Source of the DNA: Dyadobacter fermentans
GTDB taxonomy: Bacteria; Bacteroidota; Bacteroidia; Cytophagales; Spirosomataceae
Length of the DNA: 64,000 bases
Assembly (NCBI RefSeq): GCF_019924045.1
Contig: NZ_JAHXBN010000010.1
Location: 248,001-312,000 of the forward strand
Direction of reading: 5' to 3'
Within the stretch, counting starts at the first letter, position 1. Each line of letters opens with the position of its first letter. Position numbers and translations under genes: made by a program. The notes under the pieces are model-generated. The model saw only the letters and a program-made list of their open reading frames with translations. It was not told the origin of the DNA and ran no database searches. Of this stretch, positions 50,577 through 59,455 are shown one piece after another.

Positions 50577-53500
50577 TTAAACACCATAACCTCCGCCCCC
50601 AGGAGTTGCAATAGTCAAAACATCCTCCGTATTCACGCTCAGGCTACAAATCCCAGGTAATTCAACAATAGATCCATTTGAAAAAAAACTATGCAGCCCG
50701 CAAGTCCCATCACCACCACCAGCCATTCCATAAGGCGCATACCGCCGGTGCTGACCCAGCAATGTAACCTGCAACGGCGCCAGGAATTCCAGCTTCCGCA
50801 CGACTCCATCCCCGCCGCGCCAGCGCCCCGCGCCACCGGAGCCACGACGAATGCCGAATTCCAGCAAGCGCACCGGATATTTCCGTTCCAGCTGCTCAGG
50901 ATCGGTAATGCGCGTGTTGGTCATGTGCTGGTGCACCGCCGAACGGCCATGGAAACCATTACCCGCGCCTACGCCGCCGCCGATGGTTTCGTAATAGCCA
51001 AACTGTTCGTTGCCAAAAAGGAAGTTGTTCATCGTCCCCTGGCTGCAAGCGGCTAGCCCGAATGCTTTCAGCAAAGTATCCACCAGCCGCTGGCTGACTT
51101 CCGTATTTCCGCCAACCACCGCAGGGCATTGCCAGGGATCATCGGAAAACCGAGGATGGAGGAAGCTGTTTTCAGGCAGTTTGATCTCCACATCTTGCAT
51201 TAAGCCATCATTTAAAGGAATTTCCTTATCTACCAAGAGCCTTAATACATACAGAATGGCACTGTACAAAATGGATATGTTAGCATTCAGATTATTCGGG
51301 TGGACATTCGACGTGCCCGCAAAATCAAAGACTTGCTTATGATCGGCTATGCTAATTTTTACAGCTATCCGATGGTCGTCATCGAGCAGCTCCGAAGCTT
51401 CAAAAACCTGCCCCTGCATCGGCTGTAATGCATTCCGAAGCTGTGAAACGGCCGTTTGTTTCAGCATTCCCATGTATTTCCGGACCGTTTCCAAGCCGTG
51501 GTTTTCGATCAGTTTCAGCAGTTGTGCGCTGCCCTTTTTCAATGCCGACAATGCAGCAATAATATCGGCCTCATTGGAAAGAAATGACCGGGTAGGATAA
51601 GGGCCGCTCGTGAATAGTTCCCGCAATGCCTCCCACTGAAACTCTCCTGCCTTCACCAAATACTGCGGCACGATCACCACGCCTTCTTCGGCCAGACAAG
51701 TTGCGTCCGGCGGCATTGAACCCGGAGTTTTTCCGCCCACTTCGGCATGATGTGCGCGGTTGATCACATAGCCTACGCAAGTTTCATCCTCTGTGAACAC
51801 CCCGGCTATCAAAGTAATGTCCGGCAAATGCGACCCGCCGTATTGCGGATGGTTGGTGATCACCACATCCCCGGGGCCGATTGAGATGACTTCGCGCACG
51901 AGGCGCCCGCATATGCCCATGCTACCCAGGTGCACGGGGATGTGCTGCGCGTTCACGAGGAGCTCGCCACTGGCGTCGAGCAATGCGCAGGAGAAGTCGA
52001 GACGTTCTTTCACATTCACTGAAAATGCCGTGCGCTGCAATTGCACGCCCATTTCATCGGCAATGGCCTTGAAACGGTTGGTGAAAAGTTGCAATGCTAC
52101 TTCTTCGCTTTGTTTTTCTGCGCGTGTTTGCGCCATTTCCGTTTTCCAGGCAACAGCATCCAGGCCTTGCTGGATCACCAGTTTCCATCCCTTGGGCAAG
52201 TAAGTTGTGGAAGTATTATTAAGTAGAATGGAAGGACCTACCAGCTGATCGCCGGGTTGGAGATTATCCCATTCAAAGACGGCCGTTTCTGGCAGTTTTA
52301 AATCGGTCAAAAATGGCGTGCTGCTACCCGAATGCTGTGCTTTTGGACCATTTTCAATGAGCTGCAATGGATTAATACCGGGGCTGCGCTCCTGTACTTT
52401 TAGCTTGATACTTTCCAACTCCACTACCGCATTGGCAGGATAATAACCGAATTGCAGGCGATAAGTTTCTTCAAAAACAGCAAGCGTATTGCCGGAATAG
52501 GGTATTTCAACCGTGTTTTCCTGGCCGGCAAAACGAAGGTAAACATGGCAAAATACAGTTTCAAAAGCCTCAATACCCTGATTTTGTAAAATTCCGGCGG
52601 CTTGATTTTCAAGAACATCCTGCCATTTTTTGACGTTTTGGGCCGCTTCGGTCCAGGGCAGGAGAATCTGTTTGGAAACGATGGTGCTGATTAGCGCCTC
52701 ACCAATGCCGGCCGCGCTAAAAAGCCCGCCGTCGTAAGGAAGCAGCACGGTGTTCATCCCCAGCAATTCGGCGAGCTGGCATGCGTGTAAGCCTCCTGCG
52801 CCACCGAACGTGACGAGTGCGAATGCATTGGGATTAATGCCTTTTTCAACCGAAATCTTGCGGATCGCGTCAGCCATTTTCTCGTTGGCGATGCGTTCGA
52901 GGCCGGTGAGAATTTCCTGATGGCTGAGCAGGTTGCCGGTCCGGGATTGAATGCCTGTGCGAAGTTCTTCCAGCCTCGCAATAGCGGCTTCGGCATTAAT
53001 TGGAATGCTGAATTTCGATGTTTCCAGCTTGCCAAGCAGCAGATTGACGTCCGTTACCGTCAACGGCCCGCCCGCTCCGTAGCAGGCTGGGCCGGGCGAT
53101 GCCCCCGCGCTTTCCGGACCCACTTGCAACGAAAAGCCATCAAACCAGCAAATGGAGCCGCCGCCCGCGGCCACAGTCTCGATGGCCAGCGTAGGGTTGT
53201 GGAATTCGATGCCGTCGATTTCGGTAATGTATTTCAATTCCGGTTGGCCGTCGATCAGCGCGGTGTCGGTGCTGGTACCGCCCATATCAAAGGTGATGGC
53301 TTTGGGAAAACCCAGTTTTTGGGCAAAATTGGTGGCCGCGACTATGCCTCCGGCCGGGCCGCTCAGCAGGCTATCCTTTGCACGGAACCCGCTCACTTCG
53401 GAAAGACTGCCGGTGCTGGTCATCACTTGCAGATTCCCTCCATGGGGCACCCCGGTGTTTAATGCCCCGCGAATATTGGTCAGGTATTGGTCGAGGATCG

Positions 53501-54350
53501 GATCGAGGTAGGCATTCACCACCGCTGTTTGCGTCCTGCGCAAATAGTGCGAAAACGGAAACAGATCGGACGATGCGGATAGGTATGTTGCATCCTGTTC
53601 CCTGAACCACGCAGCGAGCTGCGATTCGTGTTCCGGGTTTTGGTAGGAATGTAAAAGCGAAAGAGCAACTGATTCATAATCAGCAGGTCGTTCTTTGGTC
53701 TTAAAACCGGTTAAATCCAGCGCCTCGATCACATTCCCACTCGCGTCGAGCCGCTCATCCACTTCCAGTACTTCACTGTAAAGTAGTTTGGGTTCAGGGA
53801 TGTTGAGTTGAAAAAGCGATGGCCGTTGCTGATTACCGATGTAAAGCAGATCTTTAAATCCCTTCGTAACAACCAGCAGCGTTTTGGCCCCTTTCCTTTC
53901 AAGCAATGCATTGGTCCCCCTGGTGGTTCCCAGTCGCATGGCAATCGGTGGAAGCGGTTGATCGAGCGGTGTTTGTGTGAGCAGGCGCGCTGCGAGAATG
54001 GGCGCTTCTTCGCCGGTGGTTATTTCAAAATCCACCGGTTTTTCGAATGGCAGATCTTCGGTTAATGTGATGGTGTGCTGCTGCCGGTCGATTTGTACAA
54101 CGCGGCCAGGCGTGTCGGTACCTTGCAGTTTGAATGTATAGTCTTTGAAAAGAGCTCCGTCGTATGGCCATGAGGCTTCGAATCGATAGGTATTACGGCT
54201 GAGTTTTTCGGTAATGTGGCCTCGTAGGCAACTCGAACTGAGTACTTTGATGCGGCTTTTGTTTCCGGCCGGATCGATGCCCAGGCAATCGGTAAAGGTC
54301 CCGCCGGTGTCGATCCAGATTTGCCAGATGGTTTCAGATGTGGTTTTCAA
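50577..54350 (-). CDS. 5-oxoprolinase/hydantoinase, fused A and B subunits
   Basis: The 1257-residue protein joins HyuA and HyuB in one chain, like mammalian OPLAH. The A part has [15 protein letters not shown] (residues 12-26), [14 protein letters not shown] and [18 protein letters not shown], an actin-like ATPase. The B part begins near residue 715 ([24 protein letters not shown]). It continues with [16 protein letters not shown] and ends with [16 protein letters not shown]. It hydrolyses 5-oxo-L-proline to glutamate with ATP, or hydantoins. Both halves are intact. It lies 76 bp upstream of the atypical NRAMP gene on the same strand. Confidence 0.93.
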   Translation of the reverse strand: MKTTSETIWQIWIDTGGTFTDCLGIDPAGNKSRIKVLSSSCLRGHITEKLSRNTYRFEASWPYDGALFKDYTFKLQGTDTPGRVVQIDRQQHTITLTEDLPFEKPVDFEITTGEEAPILAARLLTQTPLDQPLPPIAMRLGTTRGTNALLERKGAKTLLVVTKGFKDLLYIGNQQRPSLFQLNIPEPKLLYSEVLEVDERLDASGNVIEALDLTGFKTKERPADYESVALSLLHSYQNPEHESQLAAWFREQDATYLSASSDLFPFSHYLRRTQTAVVNAYLDPILDQYLTNIRGALNTGVPHGGNLQVMTSTGSLSEVSGFRAKDSLLSGPAGGIVAATNFAQKLGFPKAITFDMGGTSTDTALIDGQPELKYITEIDGIEFHNPTLAIETVAAGGGSICWFDGFSLQVGPESAGASPGPACYGAGGPLTVTDVNLLLGKLETSKFSIPINAEAAIARLEELRTGIQSRTGNLLSHQEILTGLERIANEKMADAIRKISVEKGINPNAFALVTFGGAGGLHACQLAELLGMNTVLLPYDGGLFSAAGIGEALISTIVSKQILLPWTEAAQNVKKWQDVLENQAAGILQNQGIEAFETVFCHVYLRFAGQENTVEIPYSGNTLAVFEETYRLQFGYYPANAVVELESIKLKVQERSPGINPLQLIENGPKAQHSGSSTPFLTDLKLPETAVFEWDNLQPGDQLVGPSILLNNTSTTYLPKGWKLVIQQGLDAVAWKTEMAQTRAEKQSEEVALQLFTNRFKAIADEMGVQLQRTAFSVNVKERLDFSCALLDASGELLVNAQHIPVHLGSMGICGRLVREVISIGPGDVVITNHPQYGGSHLPDITLIAGVFTEDETCVGYVINRAHHAEVGGKTPGSMPPDATCLAEEGVVIVPQYLVKAGEFQWEALRELFTSGPYPTRSFLSNEADIIAALSALKKGSAQLLKLIENHGLETVRKYMGMLKQTAVSQLRNALQPMQGQVFEASELLDDDHRIAVKISIADHKQVFDFAGTSNVHPNNLNANISILYSAILYVLRLLVDKEIPLNDGLMQDVEIKLPENSFLHPRFSDDPWQCPAVVGGNTEVSQRLVDTLLKAFGLAACSQGTMNNFLFGNEQFGYYETIGGGVGAGNGFHGRSAVHQHMTNTRITDPEQLERKYPVRLLEFGIRRGSGGAGRWRGGDGVVRKLEFLAPLQVTLLGQHRRYAPYGMAGGGDGTCGLHSFFSNGSIVELPGICSLSVNTEDVLTIATPGGGGYGV

Positions 54351-54718
54351 AAGAACGGTTTATGAAAATAGGGAATCCGTTTCCAATTTAGCCAATTCAA
54401 GGCATAGTGCGTGGATTTAACCGGTTATTAAATAGTCGGGACTGTGTTGGAGGTCTGTCGGGTAGGAGGCTCCGATGGAGCCGGAACGACGTTATGAAAT
54501 TGTTTGCTATAAACAGGCGGCCATTCCATGGCCCTGCTGTTCGCTGTTATCCGAGCAAGCCGCGCATGGATATTACATGGCAGTAGCATGACCGCGGAGC
54601 GGTCCCCTGTTTGCAGGAATGAATTGGATACCGCCCGGCCCGGCGGAGCCACTGACTACTCCTGGCCACACCTGACCATACCTGACTATTCCTGACCCTT
54701 CCTGACAACACATAACCC
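54351..54718. repeat. Gap with shared palindromic repeat and 10-bp TGAC array
   Basis: No gene is seen. At 54504-54517 is TTGCTATAAACAGG, the same 14-mer as in the 35.8-kb repeat, with related GGAGC/GCTCC words around it. At 54652-54711 six tandem 10-bp units begin CTGAC (one CTGGC): CTGACTACTC, CTGGCCACAC, CTGACCATAC, CTGACTATTC, CTGACCCTTC and CTGACAACAC. They end a few bases past the AraC stop codon and match the array before gltX. Confidence 0.75.
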
Positions 54719-55591
54719 CTAAATATCCCTGAAACCCTTCTGATATTCCCCGGGCGACATGCCGGTCGTCTTTTTAAACACCCGGTTGAAATTCGTCACG
54801 TGGTCGAAGCCGGTTTGGTAGCAGATATCCGAAAAGCTGTCGAACTTACCCGAAAGGATGATTTTGCAAGCCTCGTTAATGCGCACCTCATTGAGGAAAC
54901 TGACGAAGGTTTTATCGGTATGCTTCTTGAAATACCGGCAGAATGCCTGGGGCGTGAGGTTGGCGATTTCGGAGATTTCGGCAAGGGAAATGTGTCGTTT
55001 GTAGTTGGTGACGAGGTATTGGAAAATGCGGTCCATGCGGATACCCTCGACTTCGGAAATGACCTGTTCGCTGTTGCTCGTCGCGAGCGGTTTCAGGTCG
55101 CGGGTAGTGGAGAACTGGTAGAGGAGCTTAATAAATGCGGCTACCCGCTGGCTTTCCTTGTGATGAATGATCTCTGAAATGATCTTCTGTACAGCCTCCC
55201 GCGCTTCTTCCGGAATCTGAAAGCCATTGTGTACGCCGTGGACGAACTTCCGGATATTGACCATTTCCGGTAGGCTCAGGATATTTTGGGATAAATAATT
55301 GGGATCGAAAAAGATGGAAACGGAGTGGATCTGTCTGGGCTCGTCGGGATTGAAATACGACTCGTCGTTCTTGAAGATATGTGATTGGTTGGCCCCGATA
55401 ATGTAAATGTCGCCCGATTCGAACCGCTGCATGTAATTCCCCGCGACCAGGATTCCCGAACCTTCCACCACCCATTCTATCTGCACCTCGCGGTGGCGGT
55501 GCAAATGCGGATAGTAATGCGGCAGCTTTTCCTCCTGGACGACAATTGTACTTTCGCGGGAAACGGGTATGGTGAATTGTACGACTTTCAT
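54719..55591 (-). CDS. AraC-family transcriptional regulator
   Basis: The 290-residue protein has an N-terminal cupin-like ligand domain (HLHRHREVQIEWVVEGSGILVAG, then GDIYIIGANQSHIF). The C-terminal AraC double helix-turn-helix reads ISLAEISEIANLTPQAFCRYFKKHT and SDICYQTGFDHVTNFNRVFKKTTGMSP. Such regulators respond to a sugar. Its position at the downstream end of the GH43/SusCD locus suggests it controls that locus. No response-regulator domain is present. Confidence 0.93.
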   Translation of the reverse strand: MKVVQFTIPVSRESTIVVQEEKLPHYYPHLHRHREVQIEWVVEGSGILVAGNYMQRFESGDIYIIGANQSHIFKNDESYFNPDEPRQIHSVSIFFDPNYLSQNILSLPEMVNIRKFVHGVHNGFQIPEEAREAVQKIISEIIHHKESQRVAAFIKLLYQFSTTRDLKPLATSNSEQVISEVEGIRMDRIFQYLVTNYKRHISLAEISEIANLTPQAFCRYFKKHTDKTFVSFLNEVRINEACKIILSGKFDSFSDICYQTGFDHVTNFNRVFKKTTGMSPGEYQKGFRDI

Positions 55592-55914
55592 AATATTAAA
55601 TATACGCAGGAAGGTTGGTTAATGCTTCATGCCGGGTAATGTTTTCATTGACCTTTTGTATTTTTCAGGTATCATCACCGTGAGCGTAACGCGTACGCCG
55701 ACGTTCTATTTGTTGTTACATGCCTACGGCATTCAATCGTCGTGCCCATGCATCGTTTGCTACCAATGTTTCATGCCTGACGGTATTTTGGCGGAAGGCA
55801 TGAACATATGGACGACCAATGTTTTGTGCTGTCGAATCCAAATCGCGTAGCGATGTAATATTGGTAGCAACGAAATCGCCTCCCCGATGCCAAAATCCCC
55901 TTAGGGATGTAACA
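55592..55914. repeat. Gap with TTGCTACCAAT inverted repeats
   Basis: No gene is supported. Inverted arms TTGCTACCAAT (55757-55767) and ATTGGTAGCAA (55860-55870) and copies of GCGATGTAAT/CCCTTAGGGATGTAAC are the form of a common Bacteroidota intergenic repeat. The GH43 gene ends just after it (55915). Confidence 0.7.
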
Positions 55915-56898
55915 TCAATGCAAACGCAACACAGGCCAATCATCTTTCCAATCCAACTGTTCCACACGCAACTTCGATCGTCCCTTGTCCTTCGCATCAT
56001 AACCGTGAAATACCAGGTAGTCGGCACCGTCAAACGTGCAAACTGCATTGTGCCCTACACCATGCCAATCTGCATTGCCTTCGAGAAGCAATGTCCCGCC
56101 GCCTTGCATCATTGGGACACCACTACGGTCAACATATGGGCCTGTTAATGTTTTAGAACGGCCTATGCGCATTTTGTAGGTGCTTTTTGCTCCCCGGCAA
56201 CAATAATCATAGGAGGCAAAGAGGTAGAAATAATCAAACTTTTTGAAAATAAATGGCGCCTCGATGGCCCCGCTACCAGCCGTGGAATCGCCGCCGGGCC
56301 TCGTGCGCGGTACGCTCGCGAGGGTAAACCAGGTTTGTGGCTGCGCAACGCTGCGGGCGTCTGCATCGAGTTTGACCAACTTAATACCATTCCAAAATGA
56401 TCCAAATGCAAGCCAGGGCCGCTTTTGCTCATCGACGATCAGGTTAGGATCGATGGCGTTCCATTCATCACGGCCGGGAACGGATTCGATTACCTGACCA
56501 TGGTCGGTCCATCGGTAATCGGCGCTGGCGGGGTTTAAGGTTTTGTTGGTGGCAACACCAATGCTCGAACGGTTTTTGCCAAATGTGGAAATTGAATAAT
56601 AGAGGTAATACATGCCATTGTAGTACGAAATATCCGGAGCCCAGATGTGTCCTTTAAAACCCGGTACCGCTTTCACCGCCCACTCAGGCGGTGCATTGAA
56701 TACCGGTTTCTCCTTCTTCCAATTCCGCATATCCTTCGATGACCACATGCTGATACCCCTGCCTGTCGCGAAGACATAATACACCCCGTCCTGCCGGATT
56801 ATCACCGGATCGTGGACAGGGATATTCGTTTGCAATGAATCCTGGGCGCGACCAATCTGCGCGCCCAGGATGAGTAGTAAGAAAATGAATGGCCTCAT
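55915..56898 (-). CDS. GH43-family glycosidase (endo-arabinanase-like)
   Basis: The 327-residue protein has a signal peptide (residues 1-18) and a five-bladed GH43 propeller. The catalytic triad is visible as HDPVIIRQ (general base Asp), NAIDPNLIVD (pKa Asp) and GAIEAPFIFKK (acid Glu). HIWAPDISYYNGMYYLYYSIS and SYDYCCRGAKSTYKMRIGRS are typical of arabinan endo-1,5-alpha-L-arabinanases (GH43_5-like). The start codon overlaps the stop of the DUF3823 gene by 1 bp (TAATG). It is the enzyme of the polysaccharide utilization locus. Confidence 0.93.
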   Translation of the reverse strand: MRPFIFLLLILGAQIGRAQDSLQTNIPVHDPVIIRQDGVYYVFATGRGISMWSSKDMRNWKKEKPVFNAPPEWAVKAVPGFKGHIWAPDISYYNGMYYLYYSISTFGKNRSSIGVATNKTLNPASADYRWTDHGQVIESVPGRDEWNAIDPNLIVDEQKRPWLAFGSFWNGIKLVKLDADARSVAQPQTWFTLASVPRTRPGGDSTAGSGAIEAPFIFKKFDYFYLFASYDYCCRGAKSTYKMRIGRSKTLTGPYVDRSGVPMMQGGGTLLLEGNADWHGVGHNAVCTFDGADYLVFHGYDAKDKGRSKLRVEQLDWKDDWPVLRLH

Positions 56899-57587
56899 TA
56901 TTTCAGCATAATCTTCTGCGGCATGCCGAAAAGCATCTCGCCGACACCCGAAGTCTTCACACCTATACGCGCATAAATGTACTCGCGTGATGCAAGGTTA
57001 GCCGGAATGTTGGCAGTGAGCGTAATCGGTTTCGACAAGTCGGTGATGTTAGCCGCCACTTCCTGTGCATTACCGACGTTGTTGCCGGGGTCTACGATTG
57101 TGGTGGTACCAATGTAAAGGTTCACCCTTTCGATGGTACGGCCGGCCGTAACCTGCTGTACATGGAATGTAGCCGAAACCTTGCCTTCCCCTTTGGAATA
57201 CACATCATTTTTGACGATAAAGAAGGGGTTAACCGGCACATCGATCTCCTTAGAACCGTGCAATTCCACATCGATGGAGTCGGTATCGTCTACCCACGGG
57301 CCATTGCCGCGGAGTCTTACGAGTTTGTAATTGCCATCGAACAGCGACGCCGAAAATGTGCCGTCCTGAGCTACCATCACGGGTATTTTGGTGAAGAGCT
57401 GGTAGCCGTGCTGCCACAGTTCGAGCTGGACGCCGTTGGAGCGAAGACCGATCGGTTGCCCCTCAAAAACTACTTTTCCTTTTAAAACCGATTTAGGCTC
57501 GGTGCGGTTATCTTTTTCGCATCCCGAAAGGCCGGTCATCAATGCCAGCAGCAGCGCGGGAATGCTTTGTATGATTCTTGATTTCAT
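56898..57587 (-). CDS. DUF3823 surface lipoprotein
   Basis: The 229-residue protein has a lipoprotein signal (lipobox GLSGC, Cys23) and the DUF3823 beta-domain (VLKGKVVFEGQPIGLRSNGVQLELWQ, then GTFSASLFDGNYKLVRLRGNGPW). DUF3823 proteins are glycan-binding accessory lipoproteins in SusCD loci. It lies 11 bp after susD and overlaps the GH43 start by 1 bp. Translation is probably coupled. Confidence 0.9.
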   Translation of the reverse strand: MKSRIIQSIPALLLALMTGLSGCEKDNRTEPKSVLKGKVVFEGQPIGLRSNGVQLELWQHGYQLFTKIPVMVAQDGTFSASLFDGNYKLVRLRGNGPWVDDTDSIDVELHGSKEIDVPVNPFFIVKNDVYSKGEGKVSATFHVQQVTAGRTIERVNLYIGTTTIVDPGNNVGNAQEVAANITDLSKPITLTANIPANLASREYIYARIGVKTSGVGEMLFGMPQKIMLK

Positions 57588-57598
57588 TGCTTTTGGGG

Positions 57599-59446
57599 TT
57601 AATGGAATGGATTGCGAACGATTTTCGGATTGTTGTCGATCGCGTTCTGCGGGATGAAAGAATAGTAGTTCGCGATCTGGAAGAACCGCGGGGCACGGAA
57701 ACGCGGCGCTACCAGCTTGTCGAAGACATATTTGCCGTGGGTAGCGTGGCCCGGGCGCACGACGCGGTAGGGGTAGAGCGCATAAATCATCGCATCAGGG
57801 TTGGCGGAGTTGCCATTCCAAACCTCATGGGCGGTACGCCAGCGCATCAGGTCCCACACGCGGTGGTCTTCAAACGCCAGCTCGACACGACGCTCGTTTT
57901 GCAGTTTTTCCAGACTAATCGTTTTGAGGCTGTTCGCCGGGAAGCCGGCACGCTCGCGCAGGGTGTTGGTGTATTTCAATGCGTCCGCGGTTTGGCCGAG
58001 TTCCAATGCGGCTTCGGCTGCATTCAGGTAAATTTCGCCTAGCCGGAAACGCACCCACCACATGTCGCTGCGGATACCGCGGGTACTCGACATCGCGGTT
58101 TGGTCCACAAACTTGCGCAGGTAAAAACCGGTGTTAGAAACCTCCGTTTGTGAACGCTGCGGGCCGGAAGCTCCGGTGAGCAGGCCGCCGTCTTCATAGG
58201 TAGACCCCAGCACATTAGATTCGACGGTCTTGAATGCATTGGCTGCACTGTCCCAAACTTTTACACCGGCTTGGATTTGTACCTCTGTCCCGCGGAATGA
58301 TGTGCCGGGGTAGATAATGGTGCCATACAGCCGCGCGTCCTTGTTGGCGAAAATATCCTGCAACTTGTCGTAATACACATAATCGGTATTGCCGGCGTTG
58401 CGGTTTTTCAACTCACCCGAAGTGCCGTCCAGGTATTCGTAATCTTCCACGAGGTTCAGCGACGGCGTGATGGACGACGACGAGAGGTTGTCCTCGCGTA
58501 CATTGCGCGCGATGTTGTCGTAGGTAAAGCTGTGCCGCTTGTCTTTGCTCACCAGGAAGTCCTGCGCCCAGATCACCTCCCGGTTGGCGCTTTTCTTGGT
58601 AATGGCCTCATAGAAATTCGCGCCTTTGTCGGGATTGGCTTTATAGAGCTCAAAACTGCCGCTGTTGATAATCTCTGCCGATGCCGCCAGCGATTTGGCG
58701 TAGTAATCTTTGGCACGGGAAGCCGGAATACCCACTTCGCCGCCCGGTGTCGAAATCGGCGAAGCCATCTGGTTGTTATATTTTGCGATGGACGCCGCGT
58801 AGAGCATTGCACGACTTTTTACCGCCAATGCCGTAAACTTGTTAGCCCGCGTATTACTGGTACCGTTGCCGAGCTGGTCTTTCACCGCGTCCAGCTCCGA
58901 GGCGATGAAATCGTACACTTCCTCCTCCTTGTTGCGTGGATTCTGAAGAGGCGACGGGTCTCCGCTGAAATCGTAAATGAGTTGCTTGGTGATCAACGGC
59001 ACACCGCCCATTCGTTTTACGTGCTCGAAATACACATATGCCCGCAGGAAACGCAGCTCCGCGCTAAACTGGGCCTTTTGCGCATCCGAGAGCTTAACGG
59101 CGTGGGTTTCGATGCTTTCCAATGCGAGGTTAATGTCGCGGATCAAGCCATAATCCCACAGTGTCCAGCGGGTGGTGGGGTAGTTGATGATGTTGTTACG
59201 TCCATCGTCGTTATTCGACCACATGGCTTCATCGTAAGCCGCGAACTCGGCCCAACCGGTTGTGAGAGATGTGTGAGCAGGAAGGCGGTCGTAGTAGTTG
59301 GCCAGAAGTCCGGTGATCATCTTCGGATCGTTCCAGACCTGTTCTTCCAGAATGATGTTCTGCGGTTTGCGTTCGAGCCAGTCGTTGCAGCCGGCGAAAA
59401 CGAGCATGGAGGCAGAGACAAATATTTTTAGTGATAGTTTTTTCAT
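57599..59446 (-). CDS. SusD/RagB-family lipoprotein of the arabinan locus
   Basis: The 615-residue protein has a lipoprotein signal (lipobox VFAGC, Cys19) and the TPR-like SusD fold (ELRFLRAYVYFEHVKRMGGVPLIT, RFRLGEIYLNAAEAALELG, ENDHRVWDL-like FEDHRVWDLMRWR). It is the outer-surface lid of the SusC partner. It is larger than the first SusD in the window, consistent with a bigger glycan site. It lies 9 bp downstream of its SusC and 11 bp upstream of DUF3823. Confidence 0.95.
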   Translation of the reverse strand: MKKLSLKIFVSASMLVFAGCNDWLERKPQNIILEEQVWNDPKMITGLLANYYDRLPAHTSLTTGWAEFAAYDEAMWSNNDDGRNNIINYPTTRWTLWDYGLIRDINLALESIETHAVKLSDAQKAQFSAELRFLRAYVYFEHVKRMGGVPLITKQLIYDFSGDPSPLQNPRNKEEEVYDFIASELDAVKDQLGNGTSNTRANKFTALAVKSRAMLYAASIAKYNNQMASPISTPGGEVGIPASRAKDYYAKSLAASAEIINSGSFELYKANPDKGANFYEAITKKSANREVIWAQDFLVSKDKRHSFTYDNIARNVREDNLSSSSITPSLNLVEDYEYLDGTSGELKNRNAGNTDYVYYDKLQDIFANKDARLYGTIIYPGTSFRGTEVQIQAGVKVWDSAANAFKTVESNVLGSTYEDGGLLTGASGPQRSQTEVSNTGFYLRKFVDQTAMSSTRGIRSDMWWVRFRLGEIYLNAAEAALELGQTADALKYTNTLRERAGFPANSLKTISLEKLQNERRVELAFEDHRVWDLMRWRTAHEVWNGNSANPDAMIYALYPYRVVRPGHATHGKYVFDKLVAPRFRAPRFFQIANYYSFIPQNAIDNNPKIVRNPFH

Positions 59447-59455
59447 AACCAGTTT

